Below are positions 53,732 through 63,556 of a stretch of 64,000 nt of DNA, piece by piece. The stretch is taken from positions 62,001 to 126,000 of the forward strand of contig PTJZ01000006.1 of the NCBI GenBank assembly GCA_002937455.1, in the 5' to 3' direction. Source of the stretch: Alphaproteobacteria bacterium MarineAlpha11_Bin1 (GTDB taxonomy: Bacteria; Pseudomonadota; Alphaproteobacteria; MPNO01; UBA830). The position numbers and the translations under genes were made by a program. Within the stretch, counting starts at the first letter, position 1. Each line of letters begins with the position of its first letter. The notes under the pieces were generated by a model. That model was not told where the DNA came from. It saw nothing but the letters and a program-made list of their open reading frames with translations, and ran no database searches.

Positions 53732-54669
53732 TATTCGCTTCCTTTGTTCGAGCGACGCGCCTTCAAGCGGTCGCGAATTTGCAAACGAGACTCCAACACG
53801 CCGAGTACTGCAATTAACGCAGCGGGCCAATGTGCCAAAATCAAAAAAATATACATGAACGCCAGAGCAAAAAAGCGTCCAGACCACGCATTTGAGATAC
53901 TATGCAGAACTGCCAGTCCTATAAAGAAAAAAGGTACGCTGGTTATTAACAATATATTTAAGCCGATAAACCCGATTTCACCTCCCGAAAATGTCAGAAG
54001 GGCACCTATAACAATTATCGCCACAGGCCATAAAGGAGCTTCAATATCGGAATAAACTGGTTTGGGTCGGATATTCTTACCTATGACCACGAGAAATCTC
54101 TGCGCGAGCACGCAATTGATAAGGCTCATCAGTATCCAAGATGCTGCTGCAACGCCAGGGAATATTGTCACCATCGTCATAATCATTGCATCAAAGACAG
54201 GCTGATCCGTATTGTTAAGGCCGGTTATTATTGTTTTGAGATAACCTTGGACCGCACCTCGAATGCCTCCTTCATTGTCCATGAAAACGACATAGCTTGC
54301 AAAAAATGCAGCGACAGCAAGCATCGATAGCCATACGAGAATTCGACCGACTGGATACCAAGCTACACCCCCCATATCATCGGCCCGGTTTCGCATGGCA
54401 AAAAAGATAACCATAATAACAGGTAGTGCCGATGTAATGATGAATAGACTTAACGTCCCTGCTCCAGGCGATAACAGGGCAACTAGCATCGCGGCACACG
54501 CCGCTGCGACGGCGGCTTGCGAGAGTCCTAAGGCCAATCCTGTTGCAGCAATTGGCAGTTGAGCGAAATAGGCTATCATTAATGCGCCGGGCGAACCGAG
54601 TGTTAACGAAAGATGAAGAACAGCAGAAACAACGCCCGCACCCAATGGAATGAGCATGGCGTTACGCAC
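53731..54669 (-). CDS. DUF2232 membrane protein
   Basis: 312 residues from GTG 54669, about eight membrane helices (first at 7-25, LIPLGAGVVSAVLHLSL). Position between rpsR and rplI and the hydrophobic pattern identify it as the alphaproteobacterial DUF2232/YybS-like protein. Possibly an S-component or morphology-related transporter; true function unknown. The C-terminus is basic (RLQIRDRLKARRSNKG). Its stop overlaps the rplI start by one base. Confidence 0.85.
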   Translation of the reverse strand: MRNAMLIPLGAGVVSAVLHLSLTLGSPGALMIAYFAQLPIAATGLALGLSQAAVAAACAAMLVALLSPGAGTLSLFIITSALPVIMVIFFAMRNRADDMGGVAWYPVGRILVWLSMLAVAAFFASYVVFMDNEGGIRGAVQGYLKTIITGLNNTDQPVFDAMIMTMVTIFPGVAAASWILMSLINCVLAQRFLVVIGKNIRPKPVYSDIEAPLWPVAIIVIGALLTFSGGEIGFIGLNILLITSVPFFFIGLAVLHSISNAWSGRFFALAFMYIFLILAHWPAALIAVLGVLESRLQIRDRLKARRSNKGSE

Positions 54670-54698
54670 GGAACCCCAACTACCAGCTTCTTCGTGTT

Positions 54699-54926
54699 TC
54701 AGTTTATGATAAAGGGTAAAAGGGCAAGGTTGCGGGCACGCTTAATCGCCGATGCCAGCTCACGCTGCTTCTTGGCAGAGACTGCCGTAATACGGCTAGG
54801 CACGATTTTGCCCCGTTCAGACGTAAAACGCTGTAGCAGTTTAACGTTTTTGTAGTCAATTATCGGCGCGTTTTCCCCCGAAAATGGGCAGCTTTTTGGC
54901 CGACGAAAAAACGGTCTCCGGCTCAT
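54699..54926 (-). CDS. rpsR: 30S ribosomal protein S18
   Basis: 75 residues, full length. [19 protein letters not shown] and [20 protein letters not shown] are the S18 signature, ending in the basic [18 protein letters not shown]. It binds 16S rRNA with S6. The ATG overlaps the rpsF stop (ATGA), ensuring balanced synthesis. Confidence 0.98.
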   Translation of the reverse strand: MSRRPFFRRPKSCPFSGENAPIIDYKNVKLLQRFTSERGKIVPSRITAVSAKKQRELASAIKRARNLALLPFIIN

Positions 54927-55393
54927 TCTTCGGTTTCCTTACTATCGATCTCAGCTTCGCTATTCGTTTCTGATTCATCCGCCAAGGATTCTTCAGACTT
55001 TGTCTCGACTGCAGTATCCATGGCTTCATCCTCAACGCCGTCGCGTCCACGTTCACGGTCGTCCCGACTATTCTTATTTTGCATCATCACCGAAGGGCCG
55101 TCCTCATGTTCGTCGACGCGGACGCTCATATAGCGCAAGACATCCTCGCTTAGCCTCATGTTCCGCTCCATTTCCGAAAGTGCAGCCGGGGGTGCGTCGA
55201 TATTTAACAATGAATAATGACCCTTCCGGTTTTTCTTAATCCGGTAGGCAAACGATTTCAGACCCCAGTATTCATCCTTGGTGACAGTGCCACCATTTTC
55301 CTCGAGTATCTTGGTCCAGTCCGCCGTGAGGGCTTCGACCTGGGCCGGTGAAATATCTGGGCGTGCGATATACACGTTTTCGTATAGAGGCAC
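54923..55393 (-). CDS. rpsF: 30S ribosomal protein S6
   Basis: 156 residues. [39 protein letters not shown], and [21 protein letters not shown] define S6, which pairs with S18. The last 45 residues form a glutamate/serine-rich acidic tail (for example EEAMDT-type and [11 protein letters not shown]). First gene of the operon rpsF-rpsR-DUF2232-rplI. A 263-base divergent spacer separates it from fabD. Confidence 0.97.
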   Translation of the reverse strand: MPLYENVYIARPDISPAQVEALTADWTKILEENGGTVTKDEYWGLKSFAYRIKKNRKGHYSLLNIDAPPAALSEMERNMRLSEDVLRYMSVRVDEHEDGPSVMMQNKNSRDDRERGRDGVEDEAMDTAVETKSEESLADESETNSEAEIDSKETEE

Positions 55394-55656
55394 CTTAATT
55401 ACTCCTGGTTGGCATCTGGCACGTAGCCGTAGTCGGCATTTGTTTCAGGTAGACTTTTTCTTCCGATTTACCAATAGCGTCTTGGACAAGCGTCAGAAAT
55501 GACGTACCGAACTATGAGGCGCCGGAATATACACATTTGATCAGCACGCGCAAGCAATCCTATCATGATTCGTGACACTATCTTGACTCCCATTTTTCAC
55601 TCTATATGACTGAAAAAATTGGCTTCAATCGAGCAAAAAAATTCGGGGTAGGATAA

Positions 55657-56598
55657 ATGGCGCGAGCATTGGTTTTTCCGGGACAAGGATCTCAGGCGGT
55701 AGGCATGGGAGAAGAATTGCTCGCGGCGTTCCCAATCGCTCGCGAAACATTGGAAGAGGTTGATGATGCGTTAGGCGAGAATTTGACTAAATTAATAACA
55801 GATGGCCCGATGGAAGAGCTGACGCTTACAGAGAACGCGCAGCCGGCCTTAATGGCAGTTAGCATGGCTATAATACGTGTCTTAGAAAAAGAAGGTGGCG
55901 TTAGAGTAGATGAAATTGCCACCTTTCTAGCGGGTCATTCTTTGGGTGAATATTCGGCCTTGGCTGCTGCCCGATCGTTTGGACTGGCGGATGCTGCGCG
56001 GTTACTTAGGATTCGCGGACAGGCAATGCAGGAGGCTGTGCCAGTAGGAAAAGGCGGTATGGCGGCTTTGCTGGGTGCTGAGCTTGATCAAGCCAAAGAA
56101 ATCGCCATTGCTGCATCTGATGGAGAAATCTGCTCGGTGGCAAACGATAATGCCCCAGGACAAGTCGTTTTATCAGGCGCTATGGATGCAATCGACCGAG
56201 CTATCGAAATTGCTAGTGAGCGTGATATTCGGCGAACCGTCAAATTAGCGGTCAGTGCACCCTTCCACTGTAGTATGATGGCGCCTGCCGCTGAAATAAT
56301 GGAGAGGGCGCTGAGTGAAGTAACGGTTGTTCGTCCACTTGTGCGGGTAATGACGAATGTCACGGCAGCGCCGGTAGACAATCCTGATGAAATTAAATCG
56401 CTATTGGTTGAACAAGTGACGTCCATGGTTCGGTGGCGCGAGAGCGTACTAGCCATGCGGGACGGCGGGGTGGACACACTGATTGAACTTGGGCCCGGTA
56501 AGGTGTTGTCCGGCTTGACCAAACGGATAGACCGCGATTTGAGGTCGATCAACGCTGCGACACCTGATGAGATCGAGGCCGTCCTCAAAACTTTATAG
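55657..56598 (+). CDS. fabD: Malonyl-CoA:ACP transacylase
   Basis: 313 residues. Moves malonyl from CoA to the acyl carrier protein, feeding fatty-acid elongation. FPGQGSQAVGMG starts the fold, the nucleophile is S95 in GHSLGEYSAL, and the general-base histidine is in SAPFHCSMM. Arg of the malonyl-binding site lies in LRIRGQAMQEA. First gene of fabD-fabG-acpP-fabF-mltG. A TTGACT at 55583 with TATGAC 16 bases on is a weak promoter candidate. Confidence 0.97.
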   Translation: MARALVFPGQGSQAVGMGEELLAAFPIARETLEEVDDALGENLTKLITDGPMEELTLTENAQPALMAVSMAIIRVLEKEGGVRVDEIATFLAGHSLGEYSALAAARSFGLADAARLLRIRGQAMQEAVPVGKGGMAALLGAELDQAKEIAIAASDGEICSVANDNAPGQVVLSGAMDAIDRAIEIASERDIRRTVKLAVSAPFHCSMMAPAAEIMERALSEVTVVRPLVRVMTNVTAAPVDNPDEIKSLLVEQVTSMVRWRESVLAMRDGGVDTLIELGPGKVLSGLTKRIDRDLRSINAATPDEIEAVLKTL

Positions 56599-56609
56599 GA
56601 GCGAGCTAA

Positions 56610-57347
56610 ATGTTTGACCTTTCAGATAAGAAGGCATTAATTACCGGCGCATCCGGAGGTATTGGTGGCGCGATAGGTAGAGCGCTGCATGCACAGGGAG
56701 CGACGGTTACACTGGCTGGACGAAGCAAGAAAGCATTGAATGACCTAGCGACGTTGCTGGGTGAGCGCACTCAAGTGGTAATAGGTGACCTAGGGAATTC
56801 TGAGAGTGCTGATGCTATGTTGTCCGATGCCTATGATGCAATGGACGGAATCGATATTTTGGTCAATAATGCAGGTTTGACTCGCGATAATATCGCATTG
56901 CGCATTAAGGATCAGGATTGGGAAGAGGTTATTAAAATAAACCTGACTGCTAGCTTCCGACTTTCACGCGCAGTTTTACGAGGCATGATGAAGGCTCGTT
57001 GGGGTCGTATAATTAATGTAACTTCCATAGTCGGCGTAACTGGGAACGCTGGACAGGCTAATTATTCCGCGTCTAAAGCAGGACTGATAGGCATGTCGAA
57101 GACGCTGGCGAGCGAGGTAGCAACCCGGGGTGTCACGGTCAACTGTATCGCACCTGGTTTCATTGCAACGGCGATGACCGAATCACTAGGGGAGGAACAA
57201 CGCAAAAAATTGAGCGATGCTGTTCCCGCGGGACGGCTCGGAACCCCGGAAGACGTGGCCGCGTGCGCGGTATTTCTCGCCTCCCAAGAGGCGGCATACG
57301 TTACCGGTCAAACCTTGCATGTAAATGGTGGAATGGCCATGATATAG
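56610..57347 (+). CDS. fabG: 3-oxoacyl-ACP reductase
   Basis: 245 residues. NADPH-dependent reduction of beta-ketoacyl-[11 protein letters not shown] at 12-19, NNAG (86-89), catalytic S139, Y152 and K156 (YSASK), and the C-terminal [14 protein letters not shown]. Eleven bases after fabD, 128 before acpP. Confidence 0.97.
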   Translation: MFDLSDKKALITGASGGIGGAIGRALHAQGATVTLAGRSKKALNDLATLLGERTQVVIGDLGNSESADAMLSDAYDAMDGIDILVNNAGLTRDNIALRIKDQDWEEVIKINLTASFRLSRAVLRGMMKARWGRIINVTSIVGVTGNAGQANYSASKAGLIGMSKTLASEVATRGVTVNCIAPGFIATAMTESLGEEQRKKLSDAVPAGRLGTPEDVAACAVFLASQEAAYVTGQTLHVNGGMAMI

Positions 57348-57475
57348 AACGTTCAGGGGTAAAGTCCCCTTTAATTGTCGAACCTCGAAAAATGTTAATT
57401 TCGGGTGAGGAGAAAACGAAACCAAAGGCCGGACCGACATTCGCTCGGATGCCGGTAAATTCCAGGGAAAGAATA

Positions 57476-57712
57476 ATGAGTGATACCGCAGACCGGGTGA
57501 AAAAGATCGTCGTCGAGCATCTTGGTGTTGACGAGAGCAAAGTAACCGAAAACTCCAGCTTTATTGATGATCTAGGGGCGGACAGCCTCGATACGGTCGA
57601 ACTCGTGATGGCATTCGAAGAGGAATTTGGCTGCGAGATTCCAGATGATGCCGCCGAAAAGATCCTTACCGTCAAAGACGCAATGGCTTTTATAGAGGAA
57701 AACGCTGGGTAG
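57476..57712 (+). CDS. acpP: Acyl carrier protein
   Basis: 78 residues, strongly acidic. The phosphopantetheine attachment serine is S37 in [15 protein letters not shown]. The ATG at 57476 is preceded by GGGAAAG; a longer frame upstream (from 57263) overlaps fabG and is rejected. Carries growing acyl chains in the cytoplasm. Confidence 0.98.
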   Translation: MSDTADRVKKIVVEHLGVDESKVTENSSFIDDLGADSLDTVELVMAFEEEFGCEIPDDAAEKILTVKDAMAFIEENAG

Positions 57713-57776
57713 TAGGGGTCACCCTCCTTCTGGGCCTTTGCCCATATCGAGGAAATATTCCTGTAGGTGTGAGAGC

Positions 57777-59051
57777 ATGGCCATGCAATTGAGACGTGTC
57801 GTTGTTACCGGTGTTGGCGCGATTACCCCGCTGGGTGCCAGCGTAGAATACGTCTGGAATCGCCTGTTAAAAAGTGAGTCCGGGGCGACGAAGATTGAAA
57901 CTTTCGATACCGACGATCTAGCAGTTAAGATCGCTTGTCAGGTTCCCCTCGGTGATGGCACGAACGGTACATTCAATCCGGACGACCATGTAGCTCCTAA
58001 AGACCAGCGGAAGATGGATAAATTTATAATCTTTGCACTGGGAGCGGCAGCAGAAGCAATTGCTGATTCTGGGTGGAACGTTACTGAAGACGAAGATGCC
58101 TATCGGACTGGAGTGATGATTGGGTCGGGTATCGGCGGGCTCGAGACAATCTCAGAGGCGGCGATGCTAATGGCTCAAAAGGGTCCAAGGAGGATCTCGC
58201 CGTTCTTTATCCCGTCGAGCCTGATTAATCTTGCGTCGGGCCAGGTATCGATAAAATATGGTTACAAAGGGCCTAACCATGCCCCCGTGACTGCCTGTTC
58301 CACCGGTGCTCACGCTATAGGCGATGCGTCTCGTCTGATTGGGTTCGGAGATGCAGATGTTATGGTTGCAGGAGGAGCGGAGGCGGCTGTTTGCCGGCTA
58401 GGGTTAGCGGGTTTTGCGGCGGCCAGAGCTCTATCATCGAATTTTAACGAAGAACCTACACGCGCATCGCGTCCCTGGGATAAGGACAGGGACGGGTTCG
58501 TAATGGGTGAGGGTGCCGGGGTGGTCGTGTTAGAAGAATATGAACACGCCAAGGCCCGGGGTGCGCAAATCTACGCCGAAGTGGCCGGTTATGGTATGTC
58601 TGGAGACGCATATCATATCACCTCCCCACCTGAAGACGGTAACGGCGGTTACCGCGCAATGCAATCGGCCCTAAAGAACGCCGCCATGAATCCAGAAGAT
58701 ATTGACTACATTAATGCCCATGGTACTTCGACGCCGGTTGGTGACGAGATCGAATTGGGTGCTGTAAAACGCCTATTCAGCGATCATGCATATAATTTAT
58801 CTATGTCCTCCACTAAATCGGCGATCGGGCATCTATTGGGAGCTGCTGGCGCGGTAGAGGCGATCTTCTCGGTGAAGGCGATCGAAAATGGCGTCGCACC
58901 GCCAACGCTTAACCTGGAAAACCCATCCGAAGGATGTGACATAGACCTTGTGGCTAACGAAGCGCGAATGCGACCAATAGACGCTGCGTTGTCTAATTCT
59001 TTCGGGTTCGGCGGCACAAACGCGTCTATCGTGTTTAAGAAGGTTTCCTGA
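57777..59051 (+). CDS. fabF: 3-oxoacyl-ACP synthase II (KAS II)
   Basis: 424 residues from ATG 57777 (ATG 57783 also possible). Condenses malonyl-ACP with acyl-ACP. Active-site Cys in TACSTGAHAIGDA, histidines in NAHGTSTPVGD and KSAIGHLLGAAGAVE; ends SFGFGGTNASIVFKK. Frames extending further upstream (57738) lack conservation. Six bases before mltG. Confidence 0.97.
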   Translation: MAMQLRRVVVTGVGAITPLGASVEYVWNRLLKSESGATKIETFDTDDLAVKIACQVPLGDGTNGTFNPDDHVAPKDQRKMDKFIIFALGAAAEAIADSGWNVTEDEDAYRTGVMIGSGIGGLETISEAAMLMAQKGPRRISPFFIPSSLINLASGQVSIKYGYKGPNHAPVTACSTGAHAIGDASRLIGFGDADVMVAGGAEAAVCRLGLAGFAAARALSSNFNEEPTRASRPWDKDRDGFVMGEGAGVVVLEEYEHAKARGAQIYAEVAGYGMSGDAYHITSPPEDGNGGYRAMQSALKNAAMNPEDIDYINAHGTSTPVGDEIELGAVKRLFSDHAYNLSMSSTKSAIGHLLGAAGAVEAIFSVKAIENGVAPPTLNLENPSEGCDIDLVANEARMRPIDAALSNSFGFGGTNASIVFKKVS

Positions 59052-59057
59052 AGTCAA

Positions 59058-60044
59058 ATGCGGCGGTTTACCGCCCGCTTGCTAGCTATCCTAATATCGG
59101 CCGCTTTCGGCGCGGCTGGGGCGGGTATATTGTGGGTATGGGGATCATATCACGCGGATGGTCCAGCCACGCAACCGATAAAGTTGATAATCTCTAAAGG
59201 CGCTGGTGTTCAAGAGATAGCGGCACAACTTTTGTCATATGGCGTGATTGATAATGAACATCTTTTTGTACTCGGTGCGCGGTTTACCGAAACGGCTAGA
59301 CGGATGCGTGCAGGAGAGTTCGTATTCCAACCTAAGATGAGTATTGATGAAATTATTAATCATTTGGTCAATGGAGAGTTAGTAAAACGCCGTATTACGA
59401 TACCGGAGGGGTTATTGACCCGTGAGGTGGTATCCCTAGTCGCTGAGACAGAGGGCCTTGTAGGCGATGTACCGGTTGACCGGCCGGAAGGCATATATCT
59501 ACCAGAGACCTATTTCTTTAGTTATGGTGATAAACGATCTTCGGTCTTATCGCGGATGGAAAAAGCAATGAACCTTGCTTTGGGAAAAGCTTGGGCTGCG
59601 AGGGGGAAAAAGATCACAATTACTTCTCCCCGAGAGGCTTTAATTCTCGCTTCGCTCATCGAGCGCGAAACGGGCATAAATGGCGAGCGGGCGCGGGTAT
59701 CTAGCGTGTTTCATAATAGGCTGAGGTTAGGTATGCGCCTACAGTCTGACCCGACTGTAGCCTATGCAGTGACTGGCGGTAAGCGCCCTCTCGGTCGGCC
59801 GCTGACCCAGTCCGATCTGCAAATTTCTTCCCACTACAATACTTATAGGCACGCCGGAATGCCACCAGGTCCAATTGCAAATCCCGGCCTTGCAGCAATA
59901 ATGGCAGCGGTCCGCCCGCGCGATTCTACAGACCTATATTTCGTCGCTGACGGTACAGGGGGTCATGCATTCGCGCGCACTCTCCATGATCATAACCAAA
60001 ATGTGGCTAGATGGCGTGATATTCAAAGACGACGTGCTAACTGA
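59058..60044 (+). CDS. mltG: Endolytic murein transglycosylase
   Basis: 328 residues (YceG-like). N-terminal membrane helix (ARLLAILISAAFGAAGAGIL). LysM-like segment (KLIISKGAGVQEIAAQLL), then the catalytic glutamate in LASLIERETG and LRLGMRLQSDPTVAYAV, ending MPPGPIANPGLAAIMAAV. Cuts nascent peptidoglycan chains at the inner membrane. Six bases after fabF. Confidence 0.96.
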   Translation: MRRFTARLLAILISAAFGAAGAGILWVWGSYHADGPATQPIKLIISKGAGVQEIAAQLLSYGVIDNEHLFVLGARFTETARRMRAGEFVFQPKMSIDEIINHLVNGELVKRRITIPEGLLTREVVSLVAETEGLVGDVPVDRPEGIYLPETYFFSYGDKRSSVLSRMEKAMNLALGKAWAARGKKITITSPREALILASLIERETGINGERARVSSVFHNRLRLGMRLQSDPTVAYAVTGGKRPLGRPLTQSDLQISSHYNTYRHAGMPPGPIANPGLAAIMAAVRPRDSTDLYFVADGTGGHAFARTLHDHNQNVARWRDIQRRRAN

Positions 60045-60130
60045 AGGATACTCCGCGAGCGACTTTCAAGAGCTAGAATGATAGAATATCCCCGGTCGGG
60101 AAACTTTATGGACAAACCAAAGAAGAGATC

Positions 60131-61018
60131 TTGTTGAAAGTAAAGAGCATGACTGGGTTCGCTCGACTGGACGGCGCGGCCGTTGGGTATAGTTGGGTAT
60201 GGGAAGTCAAAAGTGTAAATTCGAAGAGTCTGGATCTCCGTTTTCGTCTGCCGCAGGGGTTTGACCAAATAGAGGCCGAGGTGCGCAAGCGCGTGGCCGA
60301 TAGTTGTGCGCGCGGCAACATATCGGTAAGTCTGGTGCTTCAGAGACCGGAAAAACCACCCGCCTTGGAAATAAACCGCCATGTTCTCGATAAATTGACG
60401 ACAGTAGCGGCGGAGGTTCGAGGCAGCCCGGACGCTGTAAATATCGAAGCACTTATGAGTCTGCGGGGCGTCATTGAAGTTGTCGAGGAAGACATTGATG
60501 ACAAGACAAAAACTATCGATTTGGAGGCGGCGGTCGTTGCCTCGTTTGAGGATCTTCTTGACGGACTAGTCAATATGAGGTCGGCAGAAGGGGCACGGCT
60601 TTTACGCATAATTGAAGGTCATATCGGGGATATTGCGAATTTTATTTCAGATGCATCGGGGCTCGCGGAACTTCAGCCAAAACGGCGGAAATTGCGGCTG
60701 ATGGAACAGCTTGGCGAGTTATTAGATGGCGATACGCCCCCGTCTGAGGAGAGAATCGCGCAAGAACTAGCATTGATCATTGCGCGCGGCGACGTTCGAG
60801 AAGAGTTGGACCGTTTGTTTGCCCATATTGCTGCAGCTCGTGAGCTTTTGGGGAAGGGCGGCGCTGTCGGTCGGCGTCTAGATTTCCTGTGTCAGGAATT
60901 GAATCGTGAGGCCAATACATTGTGTTCAAAATCCTCTGACATAGAGCTGATAAGGGTAGGTTTGGAAATAAAGGCTGCAGTCGAACGCCTGCGAGAACAG
61001 ATTCAAAATATCGAGTAG
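60131..61018 (+). CDS. yicC: YicC-family endoribonuclease
   Basis: 295 residues if started at TTG 60131; TTG 60134 or ATG 60149 are alternatives. KSMTGFARLDG at the start and the C-terminal GRRLDFLCQELNREANTLC with SKSSDIEL are the YicC/DUF1732 hallmarks. YicC acts in RNA turnover. It precedes gmk by eight bases, a conserved pairing. Confidence 0.94.
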   Translation: MLKVKSMTGFARLDGAAVGYSWVWEVKSVNSKSLDLRFRLPQGFDQIEAEVRKRVADSCARGNISVSLVLQRPEKPPALEINRHVLDKLTTVAAEVRGSPDAVNIEALMSLRGVIEVVEEDIDDKTKTIDLEAAVVASFEDLLDGLVNMRSAEGARLLRIIEGHIGDIANFISDASGLAELQPKRRKLRLMEQLGELLDGDTPPSEERIAQELALIIARGDVREELDRLFAHIAAARELLGKGGAVGRRLDFLCQELNREANTLCSKSSDIELIRVGLEIKAAVERLREQIQNIE

Positions 61019-61026
61019 ATTGATGC

Positions 61027-61671
61027 ATGGATGATATGGAAAGCAGGGTAGAGCGGCGAGGATTAATGCTTGTGTTATCGTCTCCATCCGGCGCAGGCAA
61101 AACTACTATTTCGAGAATGGTGCTTGAACGCGATGAAGAGATATCTCTATCAATATCGGTAACAACGAGACCTAAAAGACCAGGCGAGGTCGATGGTCGA
61201 GATTACCATTTTGTTGATCGTACCGAGTTCAATCTCATGCTCAACAGACGTGAATTGTTAGAGCATGCCAAGGTCTTCGACCACTACTATGGAACGCCTA
61301 AAGTTGCTGTCGAAGAAGCTCTGGTGGCTGGCCGCGATGTGCTATTTGATATCGACTGGCAGGGTGAACAGCAACTGAAACAGTCGGTGCGTAACGATCT
61401 TGCGAGTATCTTCATACTACCACCGTCTACTGAGGAACTTGCGCGCCGTCTACAATCTCGGGCGCAGGACCCGGCCAGTGTAGTTGCAGCTCGTATGGCG
61501 AAAGCGCCTGATGAAATTAGCCATTGGCCGGAATATGACTACATTATTGTCAACCATGAAATTGACGATAGCGTTGCCCAGGTTCAGGCAATCCTGGCGG
61601 CGGAACGCTTAAAACGTGAGCGCCAAATAGGTCTTACGGATTTTGTCAAACGTCTTCGCGAGTGGAGGTGA
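61027..61671 (+). CDS. gmk: Guanylate kinase
   Basis: 214 residues. P-loop SPSGAGKTTI at 19-28, GMP-binding VTTRPKRPGEVDGRDYHFV, and DIDWQGEQQLK. Phosphorylates GMP to GDP. Its stop and that of the converging rsmA gene are three bases apart. Confidence 0.97.
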   Translation: MDDMESRVERRGLMLVLSSPSGAGKTTISRMVLERDEEISLSISVTTRPKRPGEVDGRDYHFVDRTEFNLMLNRRELLEHAKVFDHYYGTPKVAVEEALVAGRDVLFDIDWQGEQQLKQSVRNDLASIFILPPSTEELARRLQSRAQDPASVVAARMAKAPDEISHWPEYDYIIVNHEIDDSVAQVQAILAAERLKRERQIGLTDFVKRLREWR

Positions 61672-61674
61672 GCG

Positions 61675-62529
61675 CTAGTTTTTTTCTCTCTTGTAGGCCC
61701 GGGCTATAGAACAGAAATCGACTATGCTGATCGTCTCCGCTCTCGCTGCCGGATCGATGCCGTTTTCCGATAGTGCAAAGTTGACATCCTTAAATAGGCT
61801 TCTCAAACTAGATCTAAGCATTTTCCTTCGTTGGGAAAATGCTGCCGCAACGACGGTTTCCAAGGCACTTTCATCGGCTTCCGCCAATGGCTCTGCTCTC
61901 GGGATTATCGCCACAACTGTCGATTGAACCCTTGGTGGGGGGGTAAACGCACGGCCCGGAAGGGTAAGTATAGGCCTGACTTCGCAGCGCCACTGCGCGG
62001 CGACAGATAAACGTCCGTATGCTTTTGAACCTGGCGCTGCGAAAAGCCGCTCCGCTACCTCACTCTGGAACATAAGGACCATACGGTCGAATAACTCGAT
62101 TTTCTTCAGCCATTGAATCAAGAGCCGTGTGGCAATGTTATATGGGAGGTTGGAAACAATTGTAATAGGCCCTAATTCGGAAGCAAATGGTGTTGGGTCG
62201 AATTTTATAGCGTCTTGCTCAACCAATTGAAGACGACCGCCAGCAATTTTTGTCATTCCCGCAAGTGCATCTATGCATCTCGGGTCACGCTCAACAGCAA
62301 TTACAGGCTGAGCTCCAGATTCTAGCAGGGCACGTGTTAGCCCTCCAGGACCGGGTCCGATTTCAATCGCTGGTTTTTCTTCCAACGGACCTGCGGCGCG
62401 CACAATCCGGCGGGTGATGTTAAGATCTAGAAGAAAATTTTGACCTAAAGACTTGTTTGCCGATAATCCATGGTGCGCGATCACTTCGCGAAGCGGTGGC
62501 AAGCTGGAGAAATCTGGGGAACCAGACAA
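61675..62529 (-). CDS. rsmA: 16S rRNA dimethyladenosine transferase
   Basis: 284 residues. Dimethylates A1518 and A1519 of 16S rRNA. NKSLGQNFLLDLNITRRIV at the start, SAM motif EIGPGPGGLTRALLE, and catalytic SNLPYNIATRLL. C-terminal domain with FSQRRKMLRSSLRSLF. Four bases after pdxA on the same strand, in the conserved surA-pdxA-rsmA order. Confidence 0.97.
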   Translation of the reverse strand: MSGSPDFSSLPPLREVIAHHGLSANKSLGQNFLLDLNITRRIVRAAGPLEEKPAIEIGPGPGGLTRALLESGAQPVIAVERDPRCIDALAGMTKIAGGRLQLVEQDAIKFDPTPFASELGPITIVSNLPYNIATRLLIQWLKKIELFDRMVLMFQSEVAERLFAAPGSKAYGRLSVAAQWRCEVRPILTLPGRAFTPPPRVQSTVVAIIPRAEPLAEADESALETVVAAAFSQRRKMLRSSLRSLFKDVNFALSENGIDPAARAETISIVDFCSIARAYKREKN

Positions 62530-62533
62530 TGGC

Positions 62534-63556
62534 TTAACCTTCGCTCGCCTGTTCCCGACGTAATGCGATCTCTGATGCCATCCGGATTGCCGAGACCAAG
62601 CTTAAAGGATTCGCCGTCGCGCTGCCGGCAATATTGTATGCTGTTCCGTGATCCGGGGATGTGCGGACAAATGGTAGACCCATCGAGACATTTACCCCAT
62701 TCTCAAAATCTAGTGTCTTCATCGGGATCAGTGCTTGATCATGATACATGCAAACTGCGGCATCGTATGTTTCCCGCGCAGCTTGATGAAACATTGTATC
62801 CCCCGACAGCGGCCCCCTAATCTCTACGTTAGGTTTTTTTGCACGCTCGATAGCAGGAGAGATGATATCAATCTCTTCGCGTCCCATATGGCCGCTTTCT
62901 CCTGCGTGGGGGTTAAGCCCCGATACTGCAACGCGAGGATGCTGTATGCCAAAATCATATTTTAGTGAGCTAATTGTGACTTCTAGCGTGCGGACGATTT
63001 CGTCGATTGTCAAAGCTTCGATAGAATCCTTAAGTGATAAATGGATTGTGACGGGTACGACTTTTAGGTTTGGCCCAGCTAAAAGCATTATCGGCCGATT
63101 GACCATTCCGACGCTTTCGCCAAGATATTCAGTATGACCAGGCGACGTGAAACCGGCTTCATAGATCCGGTTTTTTTGGATTGGATTGGTTGTCATGCCC
63201 ACGGCGCTACCCCTCATAACTGCGTCAATGGCGCGGTCAATAGCTTCGATAACCATGGTACCGTCTGGTGTACTATCTGAACCAGGAAGTGAAGAAACCG
63301 GTCTGCTAAGGGGTATAACGGGTAGGGCATCTAAAGATGCGACAGCAGCGTCGGAGGGGGATTCTATTTCGACTATCGGACAATGGATACCGGTCAATAA
63401 GGCTAGGCGCCTAAGCCGATCCGGATCGTCGAACACGCAGAATGGGGGAAGGAAAGCACGATGATCGTTCCACGCTAGCATGGCGGTTTCGCCTCCTATA
63501 CCCGCAGGATCACCCATCGTCACCACGATTGGGCGATCGCTAACCATCTGTGTCAT
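62534..63556 (-). CDS. pdxA: 4-hydroxythreonine-4-phosphate dehydrogenase
   Basis: 340 residues. NAD-dependent step of pyridoxal-phosphate synthesis. MGDPAGIGGETAMLAW at the start; metal histidines lie in FTSPGHTEYLGE, NPHAGESGHMG and MYHDQALIPMK. The ATG overlaps the surA stop by four bases (ATGA), implying coupled translation. Confidence 0.96.
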   Translation of the reverse strand: MTQMVSDRPIVVTMGDPAGIGGETAMLAWNDHRAFLPPFCVFDDPDRLRRLALLTGIHCPIVEIESPSDAAVASLDALPVIPLSRPVSSLPGSDSTPDGTMVIEAIDRAIDAVMRGSAVGMTTNPIQKNRIYEAGFTSPGHTEYLGESVGMVNRPIMLLAGPNLKVVPVTIHLSLKDSIEALTIDEIVRTLEVTISSLKYDFGIQHPRVAVSGLNPHAGESGHMGREEIDIISPAIERAKKPNVEIRGPLSGDTMFHQAARETYDAAVCMYHDQALIPMKTLDFENGVNVSMGLPFVRTSPDHGTAYNIAGSATANPLSLVSAIRMASEIALRREQASEG

